In this document: positions 19,718 to 28,118 of the stretch, piece after piece
Position numbering within the stretch: position 1 is the stretch's first letter
How the letters are laid out: each line of letters opens with the position of its first letter
Assembly (NCBI GenBank): GCA_000831005.1
Contig: CP007152.1
Coordinates: forward strand, 3,472,001 to 3,536,000
Direction of reading: 5' to 3'
DNA from: Marinobacter salarius
GTDB lineage: Bacteria; Pseudomonadota; Gammaproteobacteria; Pseudomonadales; Oleiphilaceae
Length of the DNA stretch: 64,000 bases
Notes under the pieces: model-generated
The model's database searches: none
The model's input: the letters and a program-made list of their open reading frames with translations, nothing else
What the model was told of the DNA's origin: nothing
Translations under genes and position numbers: made by a program

Positions 19718-20611
19718 TTACACGACGCTGGCCAACTGCTCCCGGAACCAGATGAGCGCTGGCTCCCTTTCATAGGCCTTGTGCCAGTATAGATGCACAT
19801 CGATACCGGGTAGGTCCACCGGAGTGGTCAGAATATCGATGTCAGCCCGTTCCGCGATGATCCGCGCGTAGTTTTCCGGCATGGTCAGCAACAGGTCGGT
19901 TCCCTCAGCTACCCGGCAGGCGGCGTAGTAGTGCTGGCATCGCAGACGAATGTTTCGCTGCACTCCGAACCGCGACAGCTCAAAGTCCTCAATGCCGGGG
20001 CCCTCCGACCGGGACGAAACCAGTACATGCTTGGCTTCGAGATACTTGTCCAAGGTCAGGCCGCCGCCGGTGAGCGGGTGGCCCTTTCTCGCCAGCACCA
20101 CCAACCTGTCGTGTCGCAATAGTTCATGGCCCGTCTGATTGCTGACCGGCAACAGCACGTCCACCGCAAAATCCAGTTTGCCCGCTGCCAGCTGGGTTTC
20201 CATGTCCCGCCGGGGTACCCGCTGGCTGATGATCTCCAGTTCGGGGTAGCTTTCCAGTCGGCCCATCAGTTTGGGCAGGAACGTCGACTCGAGGATGTCC
20301 CGCAAGGCCAGCGAATAGGTTTTGAGCTGATTGGCCGGGTCGAAGGCGTGGAACTGGTTCACCGCACTCTGTATCTGGGTCAGCCCCGGGCGCATGGACT
20401 CCAGGAAACGACGGGCCAGGGGAGTGGGCACCATCTGGTTGCCCTGACGGCTGAACAATGGGTCATCAAAATGCTCCCGCAGACGTGACAGGGAATGGCT
20501 GACCGCCGGCTGGGTGAGGTGGAGGGCCCGGGCGGCGCGGGTCAGACTGCCCTCCCGGTAGATGGTGTCGAATACATGCAGCAGGTTCAGGTCCAGTCGA
20601 TTCAGTGCCAT
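19718..20611 (-). CDS. LysR-family transcriptional regulator
   Basis: A 297-residue regulator. The N-terminal winged helix is classical (LDLNLLHVFDTIYREGSLT, RALHLTQPAVSHSLSRLR, DPLFSRQGNQMVPT), with the effector-binding domain behind. ATG at 20611 has an AAGGGGAG site at good spacing and is preferred over 20617. It is divergent from the acyl-CoA dehydrogenase operon (121 bases between starts), so it probably controls that operon; the inducer is unknown. Confidence 0.9.
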   Translation of the reverse strand: MALNRLDLNLLHVFDTIYREGSLTRAARALHLTQPAVSHSLSRLREHFDDPLFSRQGNQMVPTPLARRFLESMRPGLTQIQSAVNQFHAFDPANQLKTYSLALRDILESTFLPKLMGRLESYPELEIISQRVPRRDMETQLAAGKLDFAVDVLLPVSNQTGHELLRHDRLVVLARKGHPLTGGGLTLDKYLEAKHVLVSSRSEGPGIEDFELSRFGVQRNIRLRCQHYYAACRVAEGTDLLLTMPENYARIIAERADIDILTTPVDLPGIDVHLYWHKAYEREPALIWFREQLASVV

Positions 20612-20731
20612 AAGCATCTCCCCTTCGCGAATAAGCCAGCCTTATGATAAATGATAAGAATTATTCAGTCGCGTAATAGTGGATAGAAAACTAGACTGGC
20701 TCGATATCGGTCAAACCAAGAGGACATGGCA

Positions 20732-21942
20732 ATGGATTTCAGTATTTCCGAGAAGGGCCAGGACTATCTCAAGCGCGTCAAAACTTTCATGGAGGAAGAA
20801 ATCTTCCCGATTGAAGAGCAGTACCATAAGGAACTGATGGCGCAGGAAAACCGCTGGGTGGTGTTGCCCATCATCAAGGAACTGAAAGCAAAGGCCAAAG
20901 CACAGGGCCTGTGGAACATGTTCTTCCCGGATGAGAAATACGGGTGTGGGCTTCTCAACTCCGACTATGCCTGATTGCCGAAGAAACTGGCCGCAGCTTC
21001 ATTGCCCCGGAAATCTTCAACTGCAACGCGCCGGACACCGGCAACATGGAAGTGCTGATCCACTACGGCTCCGAAGAGCAGAAAGCCGAGTGGCTGCCCC
21101 GTCTGCAAAGCGGTGAAGTACGCTCCGCTTTCTGCATGACAGAGCCAGCTGTGGCATCTTCAGACGCCACCAACATGGAAGCCACGGCCACCGTGGATGG
21201 CGACGAGGTTGTTCTCAACGGTCGCAAATGGTGGAGCACTGGCGTTGGCCACCCGGATTGCAAGGTTGCCATATTCATGGGCCTGACCGATCCCGATGCC
21301 CACAAGCACCGCCGTCATTCCATGGTGTTGGTGCCGCTGGATACCCCTGGGGTCAAAATTGAGCGAATGCTGCCGGTGTTCGGCGCCTACGATGAGCCAT
21401 ACGGTCACGGTGTTGTGTCCTTCGACAACGTGCGCTTGCCCAAGACTGCATTTATTGCGGGCCCCGGCCGTGGCTTCGAGATTGCCCAGGGCCGTCTTGG
21501 GCCGGGGCGTGTTCACCACTGTATGCGTGCCATCGGTGCGGCGGAGCGTACTCTGGAACTGATGATCAAAAGGGCGACCAGTCGTGAGGCGTTTGGTCGG
21601 CCGATCGCTAAACTGGGCGGTAATCCGGATGTGATTGCCAATGCCCGTATGGCGATTGAGCAGGCGCGTTTGCTGACGCTGAAATGCGCCTGGGCATTGG
21701 ATACCAAGGGTATCTCTGGAGCCTTGCAGGAAGTGTCCATGATTAAGGCGGTTATTCCGAAGATGCTTCAGCAGATTGTGGACGATACGATTCAGATTCA
21801 CGGTGGTGCGGGTGTCAGCGACGATGATTTCCCGCTGACCCAGCTGTTCGCCTATGCTCGGGTTTTGCGCCTGGCTGATGGCCCGGATGAGGTTCACCGT
21901 GCGATGGTTGCTCGTCTGGAGCTGGCTAAATACCGGAACTGA
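20732..21942 (+). CDS. Acyl-CoA dehydrogenase, ACAD10/11-like (frameshifted near 20972)
   Basis: After rejoining, about 403 residues of FAD enzyme. Seen are FCMTEPAVASSDATN and GRKWWSTGVGHPDCKV (FAD/substrate contacts), GRLGPGRVHHCMRAIG, and the C-terminal IQIHGGAGVSDDDFPLTQ and ARVLRLADGPDEVH. The GPGR/HHCMR pattern is characteristic of the ACAD10/11 and LvaC-type group. The break follows LLNSDYA; one missing C in a C-run at 20971-20973 restores LIAEETGRSF. ATG at 20732 is chosen because AGAGGA sits 7 bases before it. It is the first gene of an operon of five. Confidence 0.9.
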
Positions 21943-21955
21943 AGCTTGGGTGCCT

Positions 21956-22067
21956 GGGGACGGAGGGAGGCTGTTTCAGAAACACGCTCCTTCGGAACAT
22001 CCATGTGGCGCTTGGACTCCGCCATCCATGGCTCCGTACAGTTTCTGAAACAGCCCCCTCCGTCCCC
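21956..22067. repeat. 112-bp inverted-repeat element inside the catabolic operon
   Basis: Two nearly perfect inverted arms of 27-28 bases (21956-21983 and 22041-22067, differing by about one base in a purine/pyrimidine run) flank a 57-base core holding two direct copies of CATCCATG. It lies 14 bases after the acyl-CoA dehydrogenase stop and would form a large hairpin in the mRNA. Size and structure resemble a small non-autonomous mobile element or REP-like repeat. No second copy was noticed in this window. Confidence 0.7.
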
Positions 22068-22151
22068 TGCTAACTCAGGGAGTCGGCATGTGGGGCCATC
22101 GCGGGCTCTTGCACCGAAACTAAAAACGATAGAAAACAGCGGAAGACAACG

Positions 22152-22967
22152 ATGACACAGCGAGTATTTATTACCGGCGGGGCCAGCGGCCTGGGCCGGG
22201 CTATTGCATTGCGGTATGCCAAAGAAGGCGCCAAGGTCTGTATTGGCGATATTAATCCCGAGCAGGGCATTGCCGTAGAGCAGGAGATCAACAACGCGGG
22301 TGGCGAAGGTTACTTTGTTGAGTGCGATGTGCGCCGGCTGACCGACCTTGAGAAGATCTGCGAGGACCTCACCGGCAAATGGGGCGGGGTAGACGTGGTG
22401 GTGAACAACGCTGGTGTCGCTTCCGCGGGCTCGATTGAAGACACCACCATGGCCGATTGGGAATGGATCATGGACATCAACGTGTTGGGTGTCGTTCGTG
22501 GCTGCAAGGCCTTTACCCCGCAGTTCAAGAAGCAGGGCTCCGGCGCGTTCGTGAACATCGCCTCCATGGCCGGGCTTATGCTCGCGCCGTTGATGGACAG
22601 CTACAATGTGTCCAAGGCCGGTGTGATTGCGCTCTCGGAAACCCTCAGCCAGGAGCTGCGAGACTCCGGTATACACGTTAGCTGCGTATGCCCGGCGTTT
22701 TTCCAGACCAATCTGACCAGCAGCATGCGATCGGATATTCCGGGCATTCAGCAGAACGTCAACAAACTGATGAAACGCTCCACCATCACTGCTGAAAACG
22801 TGGCCGATGACATCGTTCGTTCGGTAGAGAAAGGCGATTTCTGGGTGCTGCCACACGCCAAAGAGCGTCGCATGTGGGTACTCAAACGCCACGCGCCCAA
22901 GGCGTTTGACTGGTTGATGTACCAGGAAAGCAAGCGCTGGATGAAGAAAATGGGCGGCAAGGCCTAA
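22152..22967 (+). CDS. Short-chain dehydrogenase/reductase (classical SDR)
   Basis: A 271-residue NAD(P)-dependent oxidoreductase: cofactor motif ITGGASGLGRAIAL, NNAG in VVVNNAGVASAG, active-site serine in VNIASMAGLM, YNVSK with catalytic Tyr/Lys, and a C-terminal extension rich in basic and aromatic residues (HAPKAFDWLMYQESKRWMKK) that may touch the membrane. It follows the inverted-repeat element in the operon. It probably oxidises or reduces a hydroxyacyl or keto intermediate; this is inferred from context. Confidence 0.85.
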   Translation: MTQRVFITGGASGLGRAIALRYAKEGAKVCIGDINPEQGIAVEQEINNAGGEGYFVECDVRRLTDLEKICEDLTGKWGGVDVVVNNAGVASAGSIEDTTMADWEWIMDINVLGVVRGCKAFTPQFKKQGSGAFVNIASMAGLMLAPLMDSYNVSKAGVIALSETLSQELRDSGIHVSCVCPAFFQTNLTSSMRSDIPGIQQNVNKLMKRSTITAENVADDIVRSVEKGDFWVLPHAKERRMWVLKRHAPKAFDWLMYQESKRWMKKMGGKA

Positions 22968-23008
22968 GTCATTATTTAACACAGAATCAGGAAGTAAGGG
23001 AGAGCCGT

Positions 23009-24071
23009 ATGACCCAGATCGACCAGGCTGTTGATATCCGCGAAGGTGAAGAGCTGGATATTGCGGCCGTTGACCGCTTCATGAAGCAGGCCATCCCGGA
23101 CCTGGAAGGCGCGCCTGCGATCAAACAGTATCCCGGTGGCGCATCCAATCTGACGTACCAGGTGGACTATGGCGATCGTTCCTACGTGTTGCGCCGCCCG
23201 CCGTTTGGCCATATTGCCAAGTCTGCCCATGACATGCTGCGGGAAGCCAAGGTGATGCGGCTCTCAAGCCCGAATTCCCGTATGTTCCGAACATTGTCGC
23301 CATCTGCGACGACCACGACATTCTGGGCTGCGATTTTTACATCATGGAGCGCCTGAAAGGCATCATCCTGCGCCAGGATTTCCCCAAGGACTTTGAGCTC
23401 AGTGAGGCGGATACCCGCAAGCTGTGCCTGAATGTGATCGACAAACTGGTGGACCTGCACAATGTTGATGCCAAGGCCACCGGCCTCGATAAGTTGGGTA
23501 AGGGCGCCGGTTATGTGCAGCGCCAGATTGGCGGCTGGAGTGACCGTTTCCGCAAGGCGAAGACGGATGACGTGGGTGACTTTGAAGCAGTGATGGGCTG
23601 GCTGAACGACAAGATGCCGGACGACGTTGCCCAGGTGGTCATTCACAACGACTACCGCTTCGACAATGTGGTGCTCAATCAGGACAACCCGTTCGAGGTG
23701 ATTGGTGTTCTTGATTGGGAAATGGCGACCATCGGCGACCCGCTGATGGACCTCGGCAACAGCCTGGCCTACTGGATTGAGGCCGATGACGAAGGCCCGT
23801 TCCAGATGCTGCGGCGTCAGCGACCCACCAGCCGGGCATGCTGACCCGCAAGGAAGTGGTCGCTTACTACGCGGAGAAATCCGGCCGCAAGATCGACAAC
23901 TTCGATTTCTACGAGATCTATGGTCTGTTCCGGCTGGCGGTGATTGTCCAGCAGATCTATTACCGTTTTTACCACGGCCAAACCAAAGACAAGCGATTCG
24001 CCGCCTTTGGCCATGCCGCGAACTACCTGGAAAAACGCTGTCAGCGACTGATCGAGGCGAGTGACCTGTAA
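23009..24071 (+). CDS. APH-family phosphotransferase, ACAD10/11 kinase-like (two frameshifts)
   Basis: After rejoining, about 354 residues. The aminoglycoside-phosphotransferase fold is clear: PGGASNLTYQVDYG, the catalytic loop VIHNDYRFDNVVLN, and the metal-binding VLDWEMATIGDPLMDLG. In mammals this domain is fused to an acyl-CoA dehydrogenase (ACAD10, ACAD11) and phosphorylates 4-hydroxyacyl-CoA; bacterial LvaA does the same with a partner. Breaks at about 23260 (a G lost after GTGATGCGG) and 23822 each need one base to restore the frame. AAGGGAG precedes the ATG. The next gene overlaps the stop by one base. Confidence 0.87.
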
Positions 24072-24759
24072 TGGCAACGATCTATCTGATTCGCCACGGG
24101 CAGGCCAGTTTCGGCAAGGAAAACTATGACCAGCTTTCCCCTCGTGGCTGGGAGCAGGGGCGTGTCCTCGGCCGGTGGCTTGCGGGCAAGGTGACGCCCA
24201 ACGCGGTTTTCGGCGGCAACATGGAGCGCCACCGGGAAACGGTAGAGGCGATCGCCAGTGGTTACGGTGATGCACTGCCAGACATGCAGGCGTGGATGGC
24301 TTCAACGAGTTTGATCATACCCAGGTGGTGGAGCGTTTGCGCCCCGAGTGGCAAGACCGCGAACGCATGGCGCGTGATCTGGCCGCCTTCCCCAAGCCGG
24401 CAAGGGCGTTCCAGCAGGTGTTCGAGGAAGCCATGCAGCGCTGGGTCAGTGGCGGACACGATCACGAATACACCGAAAGTTGGCAAGCGTTCCGTCAACG
24501 GGTGATTACGTCGCTGGAGCAACTGATTGAGTATGCCGACGGTGGCGAGACCCTGGTATCCACATCCGGCGGCCCGATTGCAGTAATCGCCCAGCACCTG
24601 CTGGAACTGAGTGATCGCAAGGCCCTGGATATGAATTCCGTGATTGCCAATACCAGTGTTACCCGGGTGCTGCATTCCGGGGCCCGGCGCAGCCTGGCGG
24701 TGTTCAACAATTACAGTCACCTGGAAGCCGAAGATCCCTCCCTGGTGACCTTCCGATAA
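24071..24759 (+). CDS. Histidine phosphatase-family protein (frameshifted near 24291)
   Basis: After rejoining, about 229 residues. The phosphoacceptor motif IYLIRHGQASFG opens the protein and MERHRETVEAI supplies the expected arginine/histidine. At the place of the second catalytic histidine (usually THGG) this protein reads STSGGPIAV, so serine replaces histidine; either activity is altered or another residue acts. One missing base near 24291 joins LPDMQ to DGFNEFDH. TAATG overlap with the kinase gene shows coupling. A role opposing the kinase would fit the context but is not shown. Confidence 0.8.
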
Positions 24760-24775
24760 CGAACTGAGGTGAAGA

Positions 24776-25546
24776 ATGAGTAAGCAAGACCTGTTTGATC
24801 TGAGTGGGAAAGTGGCCCTGATCACCGGCGCCAGCCGTGGCATCGGCGAGAGCTTCGCCCGCACCCTGGCAAACTACGGCGCCCATGTGATTGTCAGCAG
24901 CCGCAAGATTGACGGTTGCGAGGCGGTTGCCAGTAGCATCCGCGAAGCCGGGGGCAGCGCCGAAGCCTATGCCTGCCACATTGGCGAAATGGATCAGATT
25001 GAAGACATCTGGCAGCACATCGAATCGAAACACGGCAAGCTGGATGTTCTGGTGAACAACGCCGCAGCCAACCCCTATTTCGGCCCCATCGAAGACACGG
25101 ATCTGGGCGCCTACCACAAGACGGTGGACGTGAACATTCGCGGCTATTTCTTCATGTGTGCCCGCGGCGCACAGATCATGAAGAAGAATGGCGGTGGGTC
25201 CATTATCAACGTGGCCTCGGTCAATGGCGTCAACCCTGGCCATTTCCAGGGTATCTATTCCGTCACCAAAGCAGCGGTGATATCCATGACAAAGTCCTTC
25301 GCCATGGAACTGGGGCAGCAGAAGGTTCGGGTTAACGCCCTGCTGCCGGGGCTGACCGACACCAAGTTCGCCAGTGCGCTGACCAGCAACGAAGCCATCA
25401 AGAAGCAGGCGATGGCCCACATCCCCATGAAGCGGGTGGCAGACCCGGACGAAATGGCCGGCACGGTCCTTTACCTGGCGTCGGGTGCTTCCAGCTATAC
25501 CACAGGCACCTGCATTAACGTGGACGGCGGTTACCTGACGATCTGA
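24776..25546 (+). CDS. Short-chain dehydrogenase/reductase (classical SDR)
   Basis: A 256-residue SDR: ITGASRGIGESFA for the cofactor, NNAAANPYFGP, active-site serine in INVASVNGV, YSVTK with catalytic Tyr/Lys, and the C-terminal GTCINVDGGYLTI usual in FabG-like enzymes. Its sequence resembles mitochondrial/peroxisomal DHRS4-like SDRs. It is the last gene of the operon, 16 bases after the phosphatase-like gene and convergent with the DUF6279 gene. It probably works on a hydroxyacyl/ketoacyl intermediate of the same pathway. Confidence 0.87.
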   Translation: MSKQDLFDLSGKVALITGASRGIGESFARTLANYGAHVIVSSRKIDGCEAVASSIREAGGSAEAYACHIGEMDQIEDIWQHIESKHGKLDVLVNNAAANPYFGPIEDTDLGAYHKTVDVNIRGYFFMCARGAQIMKKNGGGSIINVASVNGVNPGHFQGIYSVTKAAVISMTKSFAMELGQQKVRVNALLPGLTDTKFASALTSNEAIKKQAMAHIPMKRVADPDEMAGTVLYLASGASSYTTGTCINVDGGYLTI

Positions 25547-25562
25547 GCCGGGCGTCCTGACG

Positions 25563-26432
25563 TTAGCCGTTAAGGCTTCCGGTACCCTCGCTGGTGCAGG
25601 CGAGGGTATCGAAATCGCCCTGCATGGTTGCCGCCTGTTCCAGCAAGTGGTCAAGGTGGCGCTGGTCGGCCTGCTGCAGTAAATCGGTCATCAGGCCGGC
25701 CATGGCTGCCCGGCTTTCCGACATCATCCGCTGGTATCGTTCCCCCCGAACTTCCTCGTAGTTGCTCATCAGATAGTGGACTCGATCTGAAAAATCGTCG
25801 CTGTCTCGCGTTGCCAGGGCATCGATTAACGCCTGTTGCCAATTCCGACGCCCCTCCAGCCAGATTTCAGTCTGCTTGCCCCGGCCTTCCGACCAGGCGT
25901 TGACCGTGTCACGCTGTCGCTCGTTGAGGGACCCCAGCCAGCGTTCAACCCGTTCCATCGTGCGCTCGGCCCGGGCTTCCCGGGTTTGTTCCGGGTTGTC
26001 CGCCAGGAACTCGTCTTCCAGCTCTTTTTGGCTCTCTTCCATATTGCTGGCCAACTGTTGAACCTGTTCATCGCTGAGGCTTGATAACAGGCGTGTGGCT
26101 GCCGGCCTTGCGCGCTCCATGAGTGGGGGGAAAAAGGAAAGCAGCTGTTCCTGGTGGTGGGTAACGGTGGATTGACTCAGGTTGCCAGAGCGAACATCGC
26201 TTTTTAACTGGGCAAGCCACTTGGAATAGCGTGGCAATTCAGTGGCGCAATGCCATTGGCGGAGGCCACGGATATCCTGCTCAAGCCGGGATTCCTGTTC
26301 GGCGGTCATGGGTATGTAGTCGTCCACCCACCAGACGATGCCCCAGTCCGCATAGCGATATGCCATCTTGGTGGAGCTGCAGCCGGCCAGGAGTGCGAGG
26401 CCCAGCAGCGCAATGGAAATAATCCGAATCAT
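25563..26432 (-). CDS. DUF6279-type lipoprotein
   Basis: A 289-residue lipoprotein. ATG at 26432 with GAGGA upstream gives a signal peptide ending in the lipobox LLAGC (Cys at about residue 18). The mature part contains YRYADWGIVWWVDDYIPMT followed by long charged helices rich in Glu, Arg and Gln, the pattern of DUF6279 proteins. Function unknown. It is transcribed separately from the upstream OmpA gene because a terminator lies between them. Confidence 0.78.
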   Translation of the reverse strand: MIRIISIALLGLALLAGCSSTKMAYRYADWGIVWWVDDYIPMTAEQESRLEQDIRGLRQWHCATELPRYSKWLAQLKSDVRSGNLSQSTVTHHQEQLLSFFPPLMERARPAATRLLSSLSDEQVQQLASNMEESQKELEDEFLADNPEQTREARAERTMERVERWLGSLNERQRDTVNAWSEGRGKQTEIWLEGRRNWQQALIDALATRDSDDFSDRVHYLMSNYEEVRGERYQRMMSESRAAMAGLMTDLLQQADQRHLDHLLEQAATMQGDFDTLACTSEGTGSLNG

Positions 26433-26531
26433 GATCGGTCCTCGGGAAAAGCGGGTAACCTGATCCAAAAACGATGAGTGACGTATAACACCTTAGAATC
26501 AGGTGGAAGCGTTGATTCTTTGCATCTTTTG

Positions 26532-26566
26532 AAAAAACTTGCCCCGGTTGAACCGGGGCTTTTTTA
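26532..26566. terminator. Bidirectional intrinsic terminator
   Basis: A GC-rich stem (GCCCCGGTT paired with AACCGGGGC, 26541-26559) flanked by AAAAAACTT on the left and seven T on the right forms a terminator on both strands. On the minus strand it ends the OmpA-lipoprotein transcript. Confidence 0.88.
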
Positions 26567-26588
26567 TGGGTAAGTGGCAGCGGGGTGA

Positions 26589-27404
26589 TCAATTCTCCCG
26601 CGCTTTGATATTGCCCTCTTCGTCGGAGATGACAATCTCTACCCGGCGATTTTGCTGCCTTCCGCCAGAGGTGTCATTGCTGGCAACGGGGAACTGCTCA
26701 CCGAACCCTTTTGTCTCAACGCGGCTTCTGCTGATGCCCATATCGACAAGGGTATCGCGAACGGCTTCTGCACGACGCTCGGACAGGCCCTGATTGTAGG
26801 AGGCCTCACCGGTGCTATCGGTGTAGCCTTCCACCCGCACACGCCGGTTTTCATACTCGGCCATGAACTCGGCCAATCGCCTGACAGTGGCTTCACCGGA
26901 AGACTTCAGTTCGGCCTTGTTGAGATCGAACAGCACATCTCCGAGGGTCAACACCATTCCCCGGTCGGTTTGCTCTGCCTGCATGGCTTCCATTTGCAGG
27001 CGAAGCTCTTTGGCTTCCCGCCTGGCCTGTGCCGCTTCGTCAGCGCGCATCTGCAGTTCCAGCTCCTTGCGACGCGCTTCCGCGGAATCAATCTGCTCCT
27101 GCAGCTCTGCGCGCTCTCCCTGCTCACCGGCTATTTGTGCATGCCGGTTGGCAAGATAAGCCGCGTGTTCAATCTCGGTAACGTCCGCACCGTCCGCGAG
27201 CAGAGTTTCAGCACGGGACAATTGCTCCCTTGCGTTCCTCAACTGGCGATCACCACTGCGGGCTACGTTCGGGTCGTTGCGGATTTCCTCATAGGCGGCC
27301 CGTGCTTCATCGACCTTTGCGTTATCCTGGGGCGTGCTGGCGCAGCCTGCCACGAGGACAGAAACGCTTACTGCCATACCCAAAGTCATGTTGCGCTTAT
27401 TCAT
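26589..27404 (-). CDS. OmpA-family lipoprotein with DUF4398 region
   Basis: A 271-residue outer-membrane lipoprotein. The lipobox is LVAGC at about residue 21. Residues about 30-100 form a DUF4398-like helical part (RQLRNAREQLSRAETLLADG), followed by a coiled coil rich in Glu/Arg/Ala, then the OmpA peptidoglycan-binding domain (DVLFDLNKAELKS, VEGYTDSTGEASYN, LSERRAEAVRDTL, GFGEQFPVASN, NRRVEIVI) with the conserved Asp and Arg. It should anchor the outer membrane to peptidoglycan. GGGAG favours ATG at 27404. It follows another DUF4398 lipoprotein by 27 bases. Confidence 0.9.
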   Translation of the reverse strand: MNKRNMTLGMAVSVSVLVAGCASTPQDNAKVDEARAAYEEIRNDPNVARSGDRQLRNAREQLSRAETLLADGADVTEIEHAAYLANRHAQIAGEQGERAELQEQIDSAEARRKELELQMRADEAAQARREAKELRLQMEAMQAEQTDRGMVLTLGDVLFDLNKAELKSSGEATVRRLAEFMAEYENRRVRVEGYTDSTGEASYNQGLSERRAEAVRDTLVDMGISRSRVETKGFGEQFPVASNDTSGGRQQNRRVEIVISDEEGNIKAREN

Positions 27405-27431
27405 AACCATCTCCCGTTTCCGATGAGGCCT

Positions 27432-27806
27432 TTACTGGCGTTCGTCGATTCGCTTGCGAAGAGACTCAATATTGCGATTGACCTCATCAACCGCTTGTCT
27501 TGCTTTCGCGGTTTCCGAGCGAGCGCCGGCCAGTTGCGCATCCACGGCTGCCTTTTCGAGTAAGCGGCTTGCTTCAAGGTATTGTTCGCGATTGATCAAT
27601 TCCTCGGCATCCGCAACCCGGTTCTGAGCCTGATTCAAGAGTACGGGTTCAAAATCCCTGGCATCGGACGACACCGCCTGCTGAATGGCAGACTCGGCGG
27701 ACCGGAGTTCACCATCCGGCTGCTCAACCGAACTGGCGCAGCCCCCGGCAATGACAGCGATGCTGATTACACCTGCAGCACCTAACATCGAAGTATGCTT
27801 GCTCAT
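27432..27806 (-). CDS. DUF4398-domain lipoprotein
   Basis: A 124-residue lipoprotein. The signal peptide ends at IAGGC (about residue 24). The mature protein is almost wholly helical: SAESAIQQAVSSDARDFEP, QAQNRVADAEELINREQY, and a C-terminal charged helix ending KRIDERQ, as in DUF4398 proteins. AAGGAG precedes ATG at 27806. It is the first gene of an operon with the OmpA-type lipoprotein that carries the same helical domain, so the two may interact in the periplasm. Confidence 0.82.
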   Translation of the reverse strand: MSKHTSMLGAAGVISIAVIAGGCASSVEQPDGELRSAESAIQQAVSSDARDFEPVLLNQAQNRVADAEELINREQYLEASRLLEKAAVDAQLAGARSETAKARQAVDEVNRNIESLRKRIDERQ

Positions 27807-28118
27807 GCACAATCTCCTTCCAGTGAGGAACAGGGCGATATAGCCCCGTCCAGACTCTTGTTGGTACTCGTCTTTGGCGACACCCCTGAAGGCTCCGCCA
27901 ATTTAAGCACCTAGTGCTACTGCTACGCATAAGATTAGCAGCGGGATCTGATTACGGCATGAAGGTATGGAAATAAACTTGGTAGGGAGAGGCGTCGCTA
28001 CAACGGATCTGTTGCCGAATGCGCCACAAAAGGTTGCGGGTGCGGGGGTGGGCTTTGGGCCGGTAAATGACAGAACGGTAACCACCGAAACCCGGCAGCT
28101 ACCGCTTATTGGTGTGGT
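27807..28118. promoter_or_regulatory. Intergenic region upstream of the DUF4398 lipoprotein operon
   Basis: About 312 bases between the dacB stop and the DUF4398 start. I see no convincing gene: the one plus-strand frame (27967-28182) runs into dacB antisense and has no ribosome site. It should hold the lipoprotein operon promoter and the 3' end of dacB. Confidence 0.4.

Noticed and set aside
21894..22982. 362-residue minus-strand frame across the inverted repeat and SDR gene
   Set aside because: It is antisense to the SDR gene, and the repeat merely lies inside it; no start signal or recognisable domain.
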